Notes: generated from the letters alone by a model not told the origin. Numbered from the stretch's first letter, positions 1 through 10,451 are shown. The stretch: DNA of 31,239 nucleotides from Pholiota molesta (GCA_014925825.1 JACGCK010000376.1:1-31239), one strand, 5' to 3'. A program made the numbers and translations.

Positions 1-139
1 GTTGATGACTGATAGGCTGAAAGATTGTCGAGTTTGTAGTGCATACATATGTATTTTGTGACCTGCTGTGCCATAATTTTACGACCTATCCTTTGCGAAA
101 GCGGGCTCAGCGTTTATTTTTGTACTATGCAGTGGATGC

Positions 140-786
140 TCACGCTGATCGCAAAGTGTCGATGAGCTTAGTTCGATGTAGGAGGGGTGGCACCAGCGGC
201 TGCTCATTTGGTTTCCGTAGCAGGTCGTCTAGAAGAGCTGCCACCTGCTCTTTTGCGTCCTCCCTTTCTTCTTGAACAATTTTGAGTTCTGCATCTCGCG
301 GTGTGCGATTTGTGCTTCGTCTGATAGAAGGAGCAACAGCTTCATGAATGCTAATGGACAACAGGGAGTTTGTAGCCCTTATCTACGAAAGTTCAGATTG
401 GAGTCTCAGGTGGACAGGTCTGGGAGATGCGTACCATGGATTCCGCACGAGATTCCAGCCTGAAAAGATTCCTGTGCGATTCGAAACTTGTCCTTGTCCG
501 CAATCTAAAACATCACGAAAAATGAGAGCTATACAATAGAACGTGGTAACTCTCGTACTGATGCTAAGCTGACAAGGTCGACCATACCGTCGACGAGAAT
601 CTCAACTTCCATGTCGACTTTCTTGTTCCATTCTTCTTCGATTGCGTCCAAGTACTCTGCGGAGTTTTGGTCTACGATAGATTGTGACCCAATTCCTCGC
701 TGTAAGAAATTGGCTGTTGGCAGGGCGGACGGACGTGAAACATCGGTTTGAGGAACTTCGGACATGGTGTGATGGTGATAATTCAA
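140..786 (-). CDS. med22: Mediator complex subunit 22 (Med22/Surf5), frame-disrupted
   Basis: This gene encodes a head-module subunit of the Mediator coactivator, which bridges activators and RNA polymerase II in the nucleus. I see three exons: 786-559, 504-435 and 382-140. Exon 1 carries an acidic helix ending VDLVSLAS. Exon 2 gives IADKDKFRIAQESFQA and then, one frame over, ESRAESM. Exon 3 gives IRATNSLLSI, then in another frame MKLLLLLSDEAQIAHR, then back to DAELKIVQEERE and AALLDDLL. This order matches the family pattern of a VRA-x-SL segment, a leucine-rich helix and a C-terminal coiled coil. The start is either the ATG at 786 or the one at 765 (MSEVPQ); I prefer 765. Frame breaks lie near 455-456 (one extra base), 343-350 and 296-301. 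As written, exon 2 splices into a stop, so no full protein results. It is either a damaged copy or carries sequence errors. Family assignment is fairly sure; integrity is not. Confidence 0.72.
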
Positions 787-1480
787 GTTGTGGTCAAAAT
801 CTGGGCGCTGAGCGCTGCACGTTGAACGCGTAGAGTATGCGCGTGACCAGTTGACCAGATCGTTTGATCAATTGACATATTAATGGCCTGCAACTCCTTC
901 AGTGGAACCAATTGATAGTATTTTGAAGTAAATACGTCTCGAAGTACGAGTACACACTAACATTTCTTTTATTTTGGCGTTTCTAGAGTCCATGTTCGTA
1001 GAAAATGATATTAACCCGAAAAAGGACAGATCAATCGCGGCAAAATCGGGGGATTGGACGCAGACGGCATCAGTAATTGGTGTCCTACACTTATCAAATC
1101 CATGTAGCATACATATGCTAGGAATACCCGGGGCTGGTATATTTTGTGATTATAGTGGCGAAGTGAACGATGCAAGGAAACACCGGTGACTACTCTCGTA
1201 TACGCGCGTTCTGAATCCACTAAAGGGCGAACTCTTTCGAAGGGGTTATACCAATGAAGATCCAGCCAAGGATACCGTCAAGATTTTTATTCCTTGGGAG
1301 GGCATACGTAGAAAATGGGTGTATTAATGCTGTTCCTTCCAAGTTCCTTCTCTAGAAATGAAGTTGTCATCCTCTGTTTGGTATCGAGTGACTCGAGTCT
1401 AGGTCTCTGGCGCTGCTCGTGGAAATTAAATTCGTATCCAGAGCACCTAACATTTTGTCGACACGAAAATGTAAGTAATA

Positions 1481-1502
1481 TTGTGAGCGTTTGTGAGCGT
1501 TT
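1481..1502. repeat. Two tandem copies of a 10-mer
   Basis: The 10-mer ttgtgagcgt occurs twice without a spacer at 1481-1500, followed by two more matching bases. It lies about 200 bp upstream of the gene starting at 1695. It could be a slippage product or a duplicated factor site; the sequence does not decide. Confidence 0.5.
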
Positions 1503-1617
1503 CAATTCAACCAGATTCCCCGCGCCGCGCCGCTCGCGTCTGCCGTAATCAGTTATGATTCATTTAACGCGAATCGTCACGGTCATTTTCTGTGACTAAT
1601 AACGCGTGACGCCTACA

Positions 1618-1625
1618 TATTTAAG
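1618..1625 (+). promoter_or_regulatory. TATA-like box of the small Tyr/Gly-rich gene
   Basis: The octamer TATTTAAG lies about 70 bp upstream of the ATG at 1695 and is followed by a pyrimidine-rich leader (cttctttcttctcttcc). This arrangement fits a strongly expressed fungal gene. The call rests on motif and spacing only. Confidence 0.4.
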
Positions 1626-1694
1626 TTCACGAGCGGGAGGGCAAGGGGCAACACCCTTCTTTCTTCTCTTCCACCACATCCTACCTTATAAGAC

Positions 1695-2131
1695 ATGCCC
1701 GGCGACAGCAAGAACTCAGGTTATACCTACACTGGTAGTGGTACCAACAGCCAGGTAAGTTCTTATGAATACATCACCCCCCTGTCTCGCAGTCATTGCC
1801 GATCCCGGGTCCGACGCAGTGGTCACTCAGTGTGCCAATTATTGGCCACTGGCTGTTACAAAACTCAGAACTGGAGACTGACGAGAAACCACCATAGGGG
1901 AACCATTACTGCAGCCGCCAAGGAAACGATGGTGGTAGCGGATACCACTATTCCAACACGTACGTTCAATCTGTCTAGGTATTAGGGATTCGGAACCTCT
2001 CAACTTTTCATTCCTCTAGCAATGGAAGCTATTACTACCAGAATACCAACGGCTCCACTTATTACGACAGTGGTAAAGGGACCTCTACCTATACCTCTCC
2101 CAGCGGATACACCAAGACCTCCGGCAAATGA
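1695..2131 (+). CDS. Small Tyr/Asn/Gly/Ser-rich protein (77 aa), uncharacterised fungal family
   Basis: Three exons (1695-1754, 1898-1959, 2020-2131) give an intact 77-residue protein starting MPGDSKNSGYTYTGSG. Introns begin GTAAGT and GTACGT and end in AG, and the frame is continuous across both. The protein is made almost entirely of Gly, Ser, Tyr, Asn and Thr, with internally similar blocks NGSYYYQNT and NGSTYYDSG. It has one Cys (residue 25), no signal peptide and no membrane segment. I recall similar short proteins from other basidiomycetes, but no function is known to me. The composition resembles low-complexity tyrosine-rich domains that can self-associate; that is inference. A TATA-like box about 70 bp upstream and a pyrimidine-rich leader support a real transcript. 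Its C-terminal part is related to the next gene downstream (2810-3815). Confidence 0.85.
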
Positions 2132-2809
2132 ATGAGTCAAAGGTCAGTTTACTCTGAGTTCGCTGCGACCCTTTCATGATCCTAACAGCTGTATCAAAGT
2201 TTATCCAGGTCAATAAGCCTAACTGGCCAATAGTTCTGCGTCTCTTATCTTGTAGTCTGAAATCGGTCTGAAATGCAATAATAGTGTCCTCTGTACAATG
2301 GGCCTGAGCAGGTCGCTTGCGAATCACGGATCTTTGATTCTTTGTTCCGGTACTAATCTAACCGAAAATTGACATATGGGCGCCTAAATATTTTTGAACT
2401 TGTTCCTGTCCGTCATTAGCCCAACAACGAATGTTGTATTTGATTTGAGAATACAGATAATGTGTGGATAGAGTGACTTTCAGTTCGCCTACTTTTGTAC
2501 TGTGCACCGGCCAGCAATGTAGAATTGTGTGTTGCAAGTTGGCAACTGGAGTAATATCCCTAATTAGATTGTGATGAGTCACAATACTTATCGCAAAGGC
2601 GCCGGAAGTTGAACTTGGATTAACCTTCTGACCATCTCACTCTGCCCCGTCGTCATTCTTTGAATTCCAATTGAATTCACTCCAAATACCTTTGACCCTG
2701 ACCCTGAGTATTGAAAGACCGTGCGTACAACCCATTCTCGTTCTTTTGTTTCTGTCTTACACCCCTGATAGTAGCTTGCCTAACCTCTCAGTCCTCCAGA
2801 TTACCCGCC
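2132..2809. other. Intergenic between the two related Tyr-rich genes
   Basis: No coding region is supported. The stretch holds the 3' end of the first small gene and the promoter of the next. The segment just before the ATG at 2810 is pyrimidine-rich. An in-frame CTG-type upstream extension from 2711 exists, but the ATG at 2810 is the first good start. Confidence 0.5.
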
Positions 2810-3815
2810 ATGCCAAAAGTCAGTCAAGAGCGACCTGAGCGCCCCTCTCCAGTGAAAGCGAACCGCAGCATTAGGATCAAAACCAAACCCCAAGATGAGA
2901 TGCCTTCTCTCAGGCTCAGCGCCGAACAGAGCATCAAGAACGAACCCCAAGTCTTAGACTTGGAACCCAGAGACCATCAGGTGAGTAAGTTAACAACCTT
3001 AACTTAAGTCGAAATAACGCAGGATTCAACCACCAAACAGGAGATCCCAACTAAGACGGAAGATACGGGTTCAGAGGAAGTCCAGCGCAGGGATGAAGGC
3101 CAGGAGGATGCCAGAAGATCTGTTGTCAAATGCGAGGGTCCCGAGCACTTCATTGGGGATGCCGAGGATTCTGAAACAGATCCGGAGGACGATAATATGG
3201 CATTAATCAACGAAATTCATTCCCCAGAATTCGACAATTGGGGCCCACCCATTCGGACTAGTAGTGACTGGCTTCCAAAAACCGTAAGTTCAATATACTC
3301 TGTTGGCTAGTATGTGGGCATTAAAATTATGAGGTTGGCAACTTATCACGCCTGCCATGCCATCTTTCATCTTTTGCAGAGACCGGGACACTATAAGAGA
3401 TATTGTCGGCATGCTTTTCGCACAGACAATAAAAACCAGTACCATAGTCTCCAATTCTGGGACAAGGATAACGATGACGGGCGACCTTATCACTACTGTG
3501 ACTATGACGGGTACGTTAGCTATCTACCAGACTTTCAAGATCCAGTTTTAGAATCCTGAACTGACTTCAACGAAATTTGCAGCAGTATATATTTCCGGAA
3601 TGCTGATCGGTCAGAATACTACTACAATGCCGCAAATAGGACCTCATGGTTCACCTCTCCTAATGGTATGTTCATTGTTTCAAACAACGCAAACATGGAA
3701 GGTATGCCAGCCATTTCTGGAGTCAACCATCCATCCTTAGTACTTACACAATGTTCTTTACCTACCTACAGCTGAACGAGCACGGTACTGCTTCCCATGT
3801 GAGGCTCTGGATTGA
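2810..3815 (+). CDS. Acidic protein with C-terminal Tyr/Asn-rich domain (229 aa), diverged paralogue of the upstream gene
   Basis: Five exons (2810-2980, 3023-3283, 3380-3510, 3583-3665, 3772-3815) give a continuous 229-residue frame from MPKVSQERPE to ARYCFPCEALD. Residues 1-144 are highly charged, first basic (RSIRIKTK) and then strongly acidic (DAEDSETDPEDD), and look disordered. From about residue 145 the protein becomes Tyr/Asn/Asp-rich. The segment YHYCDYDGSIYFRNADRSE aligns with YHYSNTNGSYYYQNTNGST of the preceding gene and continues to a shared TSP-x-G. The intron inside this domain has the same phase 2 as its counterpart upstream and sits two codons away. I infer an old tandem duplication in which this copy gained a charged N-terminal region. 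No function is known to me. The last small exon is the least certain part. Confidence 0.72.
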
Positions 3816-6008
3816 TAAGTGACTATTCGATATTCAAGCAAAAATTAAACTGTTCCGCGGCTATTCATGCAAATCCTAGAACAGACGAACCTTCAAATCT
3901 GCCCTCTTCAAATATCATTCGATCATAATGCCGCCAACCGACGGCGACGTAAAAGAAGATGAATATTCTGAGAACTTGAAAGTACGGACCCTCATTTGAA
4001 ATCTTTTCAATATTAGTCGACCGTTTTATTTCCCTAAGTCTTTGTTATCTTACTTGATGCATTCGGAAACTGTCGAAGATAGATCTAACTACTTAGTCCG
4101 CATGATATTCCTGTATGATATCCATCCTAGTATAACTTTACTGATAACATTACTGCTTGCTGTTGAGCCATCTAATAATACTGGGACAGCTTGCTTGCTC
4201 TCTTCCATTCTCCAAACCGATTTCGCCATTCCCGATTCAATAGGCAGAGTATACATAGGTCAAATCCCCATTCGCAATTCCCATGATGCTGGCACTATGT
4301 CATTTGAGTCCTAATGGAATACTGGCATTCCCGTAGCTGCAGCACGAAAGGGGTATGAACATACCTAACGAAAGGATGCATGGAGCATGCATTATGGCAG
4401 TTAGCTGCCCCATCGTCTTCCGCCGCTGTCGAATGTCCAGGCATCGCGCGATTCGGCGTTTGTAGACTGAGATAAGGAGTGACGAAGGCTAGATGATAGA
4501 TTCAAAATCTCAAAGACGTATCGGAGGGTTTAGTGATGCAACGATTTCAATCATCTGCCAGTGCATTGTGCCACTGCCACCGCTATGTAGGGTGGTGTCA
4601 GGCACATGCAGGTAGGTGAGATATATTGATCGTGTGTATTGAAGACTGGAGTGATTAGATGGGTGTGTGTAAAGGAAAGATAGGCAGCGATGACGAGGAC
4701 TGGAAAAGGAAGGCTGAATGCGAAACGAGATGCTGGCTGATGTGGGGCTGTGCGTACCCGGTTGACTGGATGCATAGTTCGATCCCGTGTTCGACTGGAT
4801 CAGCTTTCTCCATGCGCGCCGAGCGCTTGGCTATGTCCTTCCAGAGTCGGAAGCTCACAAAATGAAAATTATTTTTGACAATGGGGAGAAGGTTGTTGCC
4901 AGTTGGGATAGCTCCAATCTCTGTTCCATGATAGCTCTCGTAGTTGAGCCTTGCAGAAGGACGTAGCATGAGGAAGATTGAATGGAATCCAAGGCCCATG
5001 GTACCAGACAGTGGGCAACGGCTGCCCACCAGTGGGAGCGTTGGGGGGCGGGCAGGAGGGAGATAAGTCCGGCCTTTCTGAAGTGGCGCAGGGCTGTCGG
5101 CATTTCGCGTTGTGCATACCGTGCGGCCGGTAACAATTGGCCGGCATATCTTAGCACCAAATCTGAGAAGAGGGTAGAGGCTAATTTAGAGCCAATCTAC
5201 AGACGTCGTGTCTTATCGATGAAGCTGATCACACGGCAATGTACCTGCCCTTCGGCGAACTAAAGGCCCATATCCTCGAGGACTGAAGAGGAGGGAGTGA
5301 AATAAGTCCTAAACAAACCCGAAAAGAAAGGCGGGCCCTTCGAAACCCAACTGCATACAATTTTTCTGGGAACGGGAATGGGGGGGAGCCTGAGGAGGTG
5401 GGGTTTGCGTGGAATCTTGAAAGACAGATTTGGAGCTATCCATCAAGAACATGCATCTAAGAATGATCTCAAACTGATGCATTTGACCCTGTTCAGGCAC
5501 GTTCATTGTCATACCATGTGGATAGGCTGGCGGAGGCTCTGGCCTTGGAGAACATTTGGCGGGATCGTTTGGCGATAGCAGGCGCTCTGGTAGGCGGTGG
5601 TGGGCTGGAGAGGAGGAGGGAAGGAGGAGTGGCATCTGTGGGTTTACATAAAAGACGATGGGATCACCGATAGGTTGTGAGAACATGCGGCTTTGGCAAG
5701 GAATGACCCGATATGGTGGTAATATTTCAATTCACACTCCGCCCTGCGAGATCCAGACAGGCAGAGGCCGCCAGCATTCTCCTCCTCCCCCCATCACCAC
5801 TCCCGTTCTCCACCGTCCGTCGCTGTCCCCAGCAGCCCCGTTGTGCATCCAGCACTGTCTAGGAGACGCACAGCCCGCCCCCACGCCCCCAGGACACGTA
5901 TCTCGGCGCTCAAGATCCGTCGTCATCGGGAGATAGAACTGACAGACCAGATTCAAAAACAAGGCCTCTTCTGATCTCAATCTCTCGTCAGGCCGATCCT
6001 CGTCTCCC
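3816..6008. other. 2.2-kb interval without a secure gene; possible unresolved minus-strand Pro-rich gene
   Basis: I could not build a complete gene here. On the minus strand several overlapping frames read like protein: 5686-5309 starts MFSQPIGDPIVFYVNPQ and becomes proline-rich, another frame at about 5610-5515 gives YQSACYRQTIPPNVLQGQ, and 5147-4869 gives a Pro/Trp/Tyr-rich segment (PTVWYHGPWIPFNLPH). No set of introns I tried joins them into one frame. The segment 5760-6008 is CT-rich and is best read as promoter and 5' leader of the GATA gene. A short plus-strand peptide at 3928 (MPPTDGDVKEDEYSENLK) precedes a GT but leads nowhere. Confidence 0.35.
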
Positions 6009-8863
6009 ATGACTTCCACACACCATCATCACGCCAAATATTCTCTCCCCCCACCGCCTCAGAATTCGCAAAATGACTATCTGCGCCTCCCTTCGCTGAA
6101 GGACCTCAATTTTCAGTATGCCTCGCCACAGAACGGGACACGAGCCCAACCTCAGCAAAATGTGACGTCTGAGCCGCAGCCACAGCAGCAAGAACACTCG
6201 TCCGTTCCTCGCCATGTGTCGGCATGGGGTCGTTCCCAAAATTCGTCGTCATCGAATCCATCGACCAATTCACATCCTCATCAACAGCATACTCCGCCGT
6301 TGTCGGCGGGTGCACACGAAATATCTGCACCTAAAGTAGAATATCCCTCAAAACATGACAATGGTGGCTATGTCCATCCTGGCGTTCCATTGTCTGCCCA
6401 GGTTACCCCGGTTCCAGGTTCGGTCAATATCGGTACCCTTCGTAATGAAGAGGCGCCGCATTCTCCAAACCAACCAAAACGCCCTCGGACAACCTCGACA
6501 AATATGGGCACATCTCGTGATGTCCGCGCATCTCATGCGAGTCTTTCTAAAGTTTATTTTTTACCGCATAATTTTACTTACCACCCGTCGGCTTACAGCA
6601 GACATCCTATCCACCTCCGCAATATGCGTCTTACCCACCCGCGTCCCAGCAGCCACCAGCGTCCAATCCCTATCATCAAATTCCCTCTGGCATGCCAGGC
6701 CCACCCACTCATCAGGCTCAGCAGGCCCCTCCTCCACCCACCCATGAACAAATGCACCAGCAGACTGTTCCGGTCGCGAACCATCCAAACTATGCAACTT
6801 ATTCCCAATACATGCAGACGCGTGCACCTCCTCCCCCTCCTCCCATAATGCACCAACAACATCATCAATCAAACCCGTATCCCTCACCCGGACCGCCTCC
6901 ATCTGCTCCTCCCCCGCAAGGCCCATGGGCGCAGCAAGCGCACCCACCACCGCCTCCCCCAACCCAACACGCGCATCATCACCAACAACAACAGCCTCCC
7001 CAACCACCTCTTCAGCAACCACATCATGTTCACCCATCACAACTTCATCACCAACCTCCGCCTCAGCAACAGCAAGCGCCGATGCCATCAAATGCGCCAC
7101 CTCAGCCTGCTTATATGGTTCCACAGCATCATATGCAGCAGCAGCCATTACCACAACAAGCGCCTCCGCCTCACCATCAGCCTCAACATGCTCCTCAGCC
7201 TCCACAGCATCAGCCTCAATACCAACAGCCTACGCAACAGATGCCTTTTGCGATGGCGCGAACAACGCCTATTGTGCCGACCAATGTTGATGCCCGTCCA
7301 CCGTATGCGCCTGCTGAGCCTGAGAGAATACCCGTAGCTCGGAATGACACGATGGCCGAGGTGAGAATCCCGTATCGTCGTGCTTTTGGTTATAGTACTT
7401 ACACGCACCCAGATTAACCAACATTGCTCCATTCTCTATCACTTTGCTAGCAGATATGGTGGGTTTTTATTTATTTTTATCTAAACCTCGGTTATGTTCC
7501 ATCGTTATGCGTCTTTGTCGGGGAAGAAATCTGACCATGTTCCCTTTTTCTTCGCGGATTGCGCAGCTCAAATGCCACATGCCCAACCTAGCCCAAACGA
7601 ACTGGAAGAGATGTCGCAGAGAGCACAAACGGTTGTGCGGCTGCTCGAAGATCTGAACCGCATGTATCTACCCGAGGCGGAGCAGAACAGAGACACAGGT
7701 CTGCCGACGACAGTTGGTGTTCCCATGCAGGTTTCTCCCGAGGATCCTCGTCCACCTAAAAGGCCTTGGGAGGACATCTCGCAGGATGATAACGCTGCAC
7801 CAGTATCTGCGAATACGTCTTTCGAAGTATGTGTTACAGTTCTTCATATTTTACACTCGAATATTGATGGCTGTGAATGATTAGCAGCAACAACACCAGC
7901 AGCAACAACAGCAACAGCCGCAATATTCGACTACCGAATCGAACAAGCCCCAGTCGACCCTGGCTGAGCAGGACATGGAACTCATCCGCAATAAACGTGC
8001 TACGAGTACCGCAGGCACTAACGGCCCAGCGGGTCAGCCGAAAAGTAAATACAGGAAACGAAGTGTGAGTACTTGTCGACTTGTTCCTCCTCTCCTTTCT
8101 TTCGTTTTAAATTTTGTTTGTCGTACTTTTCATTATTTTCGTGGCTGAACTCAATCCGCGTTTTTCGTTTCAACAGCGGGCAACACCTCCTGGTAAATGC
8201 CACTCCTGCAATATCAGGGAAACCCCCGAATGGCGCCGTGGACCCGATGGCGCAAGGACGCTCTGTAATGCTTGTGGCCTTCGTAAGTTTTCCACCCTCT
8301 ATCACGTTTGATATTTTTTCAAATCTTTCAAATATCCTATTCGGAATATAGACTACGCAAAACTCATGCGCAAGAGGGACAAGAGCGCGAACGGGGATGC
8401 ACCTCAGATTGATCTGGAGACGTTGCGTGCGTCGGCGCGGGCGGCAGATATCGCAGACAAAGCGACACGCTCGACGAAGCCTTCCTCCTCGCGCTCGCAC
8501 CAGCAGTCTGAGCCCGCGTCTCCCATGGACACCAAGGCGCAGATACTGCAACATCACCAGAGCTCCTTCCAATTGATGGCGCCGCCCCCTCCGCAAGAGC
8601 AGCAGAGCTCTGCGATGGCTGTGGATAACACTACCCATAACAGTAACAACAATGGCAGTAGCAGTAGTGGGTCGAGGAGTGCCGCGCAGCCGCCTCCGCC
8701 GCAGCATGCGCACCAGAATAGCATGTCGCTGCCTGGAGGTGTCCCTCCCCCTCCATGGGCAACACCCTCGTCGTCGACTTCGAGGGTATATAGCCACGCG
8801 CCGACCGATCATTTACAGCCACAGTCGTTCATGCGGAGCTCACAACATGCTCCGTCGCGATGA
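6009..8863 (+). CDS. GATA-type zinc-finger transcription factor, NsdD/SUB-1-like (802 aa)
   Basis: Seven exons (6009-6551, 6599-7360, 7413-7458, 7567-7826, 7885-8064, 8177-8282, 8352-8863) give an unbroken 802-residue frame. Residues 182-435 are a Pro/Gln/His-rich low-complexity stretch typical of activation domains. A conserved helical block follows ([17 protein letters not shown], then a [13 protein letters not shown] helix), then a short polyQ run and a basic linker (KSKYRKRSR). A single GATA finger lies at residues 605-630: CHSC, 18 residues, CNAC, followed by a basic tail [11 protein letters not shown]. The X18 loop and the [11 protein letters not shown] context fit the NsdD/SUB-1 class, whose ascomycete members control sexual development and light responses; a role in fruiting here is inference. 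Introns interrupt the finger after CGL. The donor of intron 1 (GTTTAT) is weak, and intron 4 ends in a NAGNAG acceptor. The C-terminal tail is Ser/Pro/Gln-rich. Confidence 0.92.
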
Positions 8864-9536
8864 GCCATGCCCTGTGCTTGTACGCTTGCGCATTTACTAG
8901 AAGGTTTGCTTGGCTTGTGTTGTCCCTGTTCTAGTTTATGATAATGTGCGATTTGCTGCAACCTGTCCGTCCAACTTCGTAAAACCTCCCTTTTTCATCC
9001 ATTCTGATGTTCTTGCATGCATCTTTCCTGATTTCATTATCCGACCCAGCATAACATGTAATGACTCTGGTGATATGTTTTACCTAGAGATGTTCTACTA
9101 CTTGAACTTTGATATCCTGCTTCCTGTCCTATTCCAAGCTCGTATCCATATCCTCCTCCGTCCATTCACTCATCCACCTACCTGTTTCACTGTTCATCCA
9201 CCGTTCATTCATAATCTTGCATTTGTAATCCTACTAACTTATGTGCGTGTCTTGCTCCATCTTTCATCTAAGTAGTCATTCGATCAATCATTTCCCTTTG
9301 CTCTACACTACCTCACTGCTACATTCATACATTGCATCGCCCACTTCATAACTTTCACTCAATGATGCCACCTCGTTTTAATACAACCGTTCAGTTAACA
9401 ATTATGCTGTTATTAGCATAAAATTCTTTCATACTCCACTGTTTACACTCAATTTTGAATTCACATTTTCTGTAATACGATCCTCGGAAGTCCGTGGACG
9501 AAATGCATGGACATCCAATGGTTGATACAATTATTA
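8864..9536. other. 3' flank of the GATA gene, no gene recognised
   Basis: The stretch is rich in T and C on the plus strand (cattcactcatccacc type) and holds open frames with no domain. I read it as the 3' untranslated region and spacer of the GATA gene, ending at the TATTA that borders the transposable element. Confidence 0.5.
9532..9536. repeat. Left copy of the 5-bp target-site duplication TATTA
   Basis: TATTA abuts the GGGTGTTTC terminus at 9537, and the same five bases follow the opposite terminus at 10552-10556. Confidence 0.6.
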
Positions 9537-9591
9537 GGGTGTTTCACGGTAGCCAACTTTGCCCCGACTTCCAGCCCAACTTTTGAGTCCA
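9537..9591 (+). repeat. Left terminal inverted repeat
   Basis: The repeat begins GGGTGTTTCACGGTAGCC and continues with CCAACTTT and CCGACTT motifs. It pairs with 10497-10551 in inverted orientation, with one mismatch in the first 25 bases and more beyond. Confidence 0.75.
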
Positions 9592-9614
9592 ACTTTTACC
9601 CCGTGGGAACGCAT

Positions 9615-9677
9615 AAGTTGGCCCAACTTTGTAAATCGTGCTCGGGAGCACGATTTCCAGCCCGACCTATTTAGGTC
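9615..9677. repeat. Three perfect short palindromes in the left subterminal region
   Basis: Three hairpin-capable inverted repeats lie in 63 bp: AAGTTGG-C-CCAACTT at 9615-9629, ATCGTGCTC-GG-GAGCACGAT at 9635-9654 and GACCTA-TT-TAGGTC at 9664-9677. Their density is well above the surrounding sequence. They belong to the transposable element and may be binding or cleavage structures; that is inference. Confidence 0.7.
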
Positions 9678-10436
9678 CCGACTTCACCTGTCCGACTTTC
9701 CACTTGCCTTGTCCGTAGTGTTTGTAACTTTGAGTTTCTTAGTGAGGTTTTTGTATTGAACTTGCAACTTACACTCAGTTGGAACATTATGTCTGACTGT
9801 CATGGTAGTACATTACAGTACAATTGTTTATTCCTTTGCTCTCGGGTTTTTTAAACCCAAATAAAAATTTTGGTCAAGTAGCACATGCAGAAATTTTACT
9901 GAATAGTCTGACTCCATGCTACCCCTCTGCACCTCGTCAATCTAACATAGTCTGGAGGAAAAATGCACTAAGAGGAGGACCATATGAGGATTTTTGTGAC
10001 CTTATGTGAATTATGGTTTTTTCATCTGTAGTGCTGCGGCCGTATGTTTATTATCTGAGCCCGTATGTGGTACGCTGCGTTGGTCTGTGGTAGAAACACT
10101 TTTATACACGGGCTAATAATACACATTTTGCTCATATTCATATTACGTGTCTGTCTGCGTCGTTCTGCGATTCCTCTGCGCGCTTATGCCATCTCTCTCT
10201 CTTGCGTCCCATCCCTTCCTTCTCCTGCTCGGAGGTCATCTTATCGTTGAGTGCTGCAGTCCCAGTTCCGGAGTTTGAATATGGCAGCAGGTGGACCGTA
10301 GGAGTAGGGACGATGGGGACAACAACTTGCAAGGGAGGACTGGGGAAGGAAAACAATTCCAAATCTCAGGGCATCATATTTATACCTACGTGAAATAAGT
10401 TCCAACTTTTAGTTTGAGAAGTTGGGGAACCACCCC

Positions 10437-10451
10437 GGGTGTTTCACAGTA
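10437..10451 (+). repeat. Extra internal copy of the element terminus
   Basis: GGGTGTTTCACAGTA is repeated here in the same orientation as the left end at 9537. It forms a perfect 15-bp inverted repeat with 10537-10551 at the right end. The interval 10437-10551 is therefore a 115-bp unit bounded by inverted repeats. The bases just before it (gaaccacccc) look like a diverged, inverted terminus abutting it. Confidence 0.7.

Larger units (their letters stand above)
787..1694. other. Intergenic, no gene recognised
   Basis: This stretch separates the divergent MED22 and small Tyr/Gly-rich genes and so must hold both promoters. The short open frames on either strand show no recognisable domain and no paired splice sites. 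The only structured features I saw are a 10-bp tandem duplication at 1481-1500 and a TATA-like box near 1618. Confidence 0.5.

Noticed and set aside
3928..4030. A short start exon MPPTDGDVKEDEYSENLK followed by GTACGG
   Set aside because: The only nearby acceptor gives an intron of about 35 bp and leads to no recognisable continuation.
6561..7205. A 214-codon minus-strand frame opposite the GATA gene, Val/Ala/Glu-rich
   Set aside because: It is the antisense reading of the Pro/Gln/His low-complexity region (CAG, CCT and CAC codons read backwards) and has no domain of its own.
8018..8812. A 264-codon minus-strand frame across the zinc-finger exons
   Set aside because: It runs through two GATA-gene introns and both flanking exons in antisense. 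It is Arg-rich from reversed Ala/Pro/Ser codons and matches nothing.
10138..10362. A 74-codon minus-strand frame inside the transposon as a transposase or Myb/SANT remnant
   Set aside because: I could not see a DDE triad, zinc-binding set or Myb tryptophan pattern. It is kept only as a possibility in the element entry.
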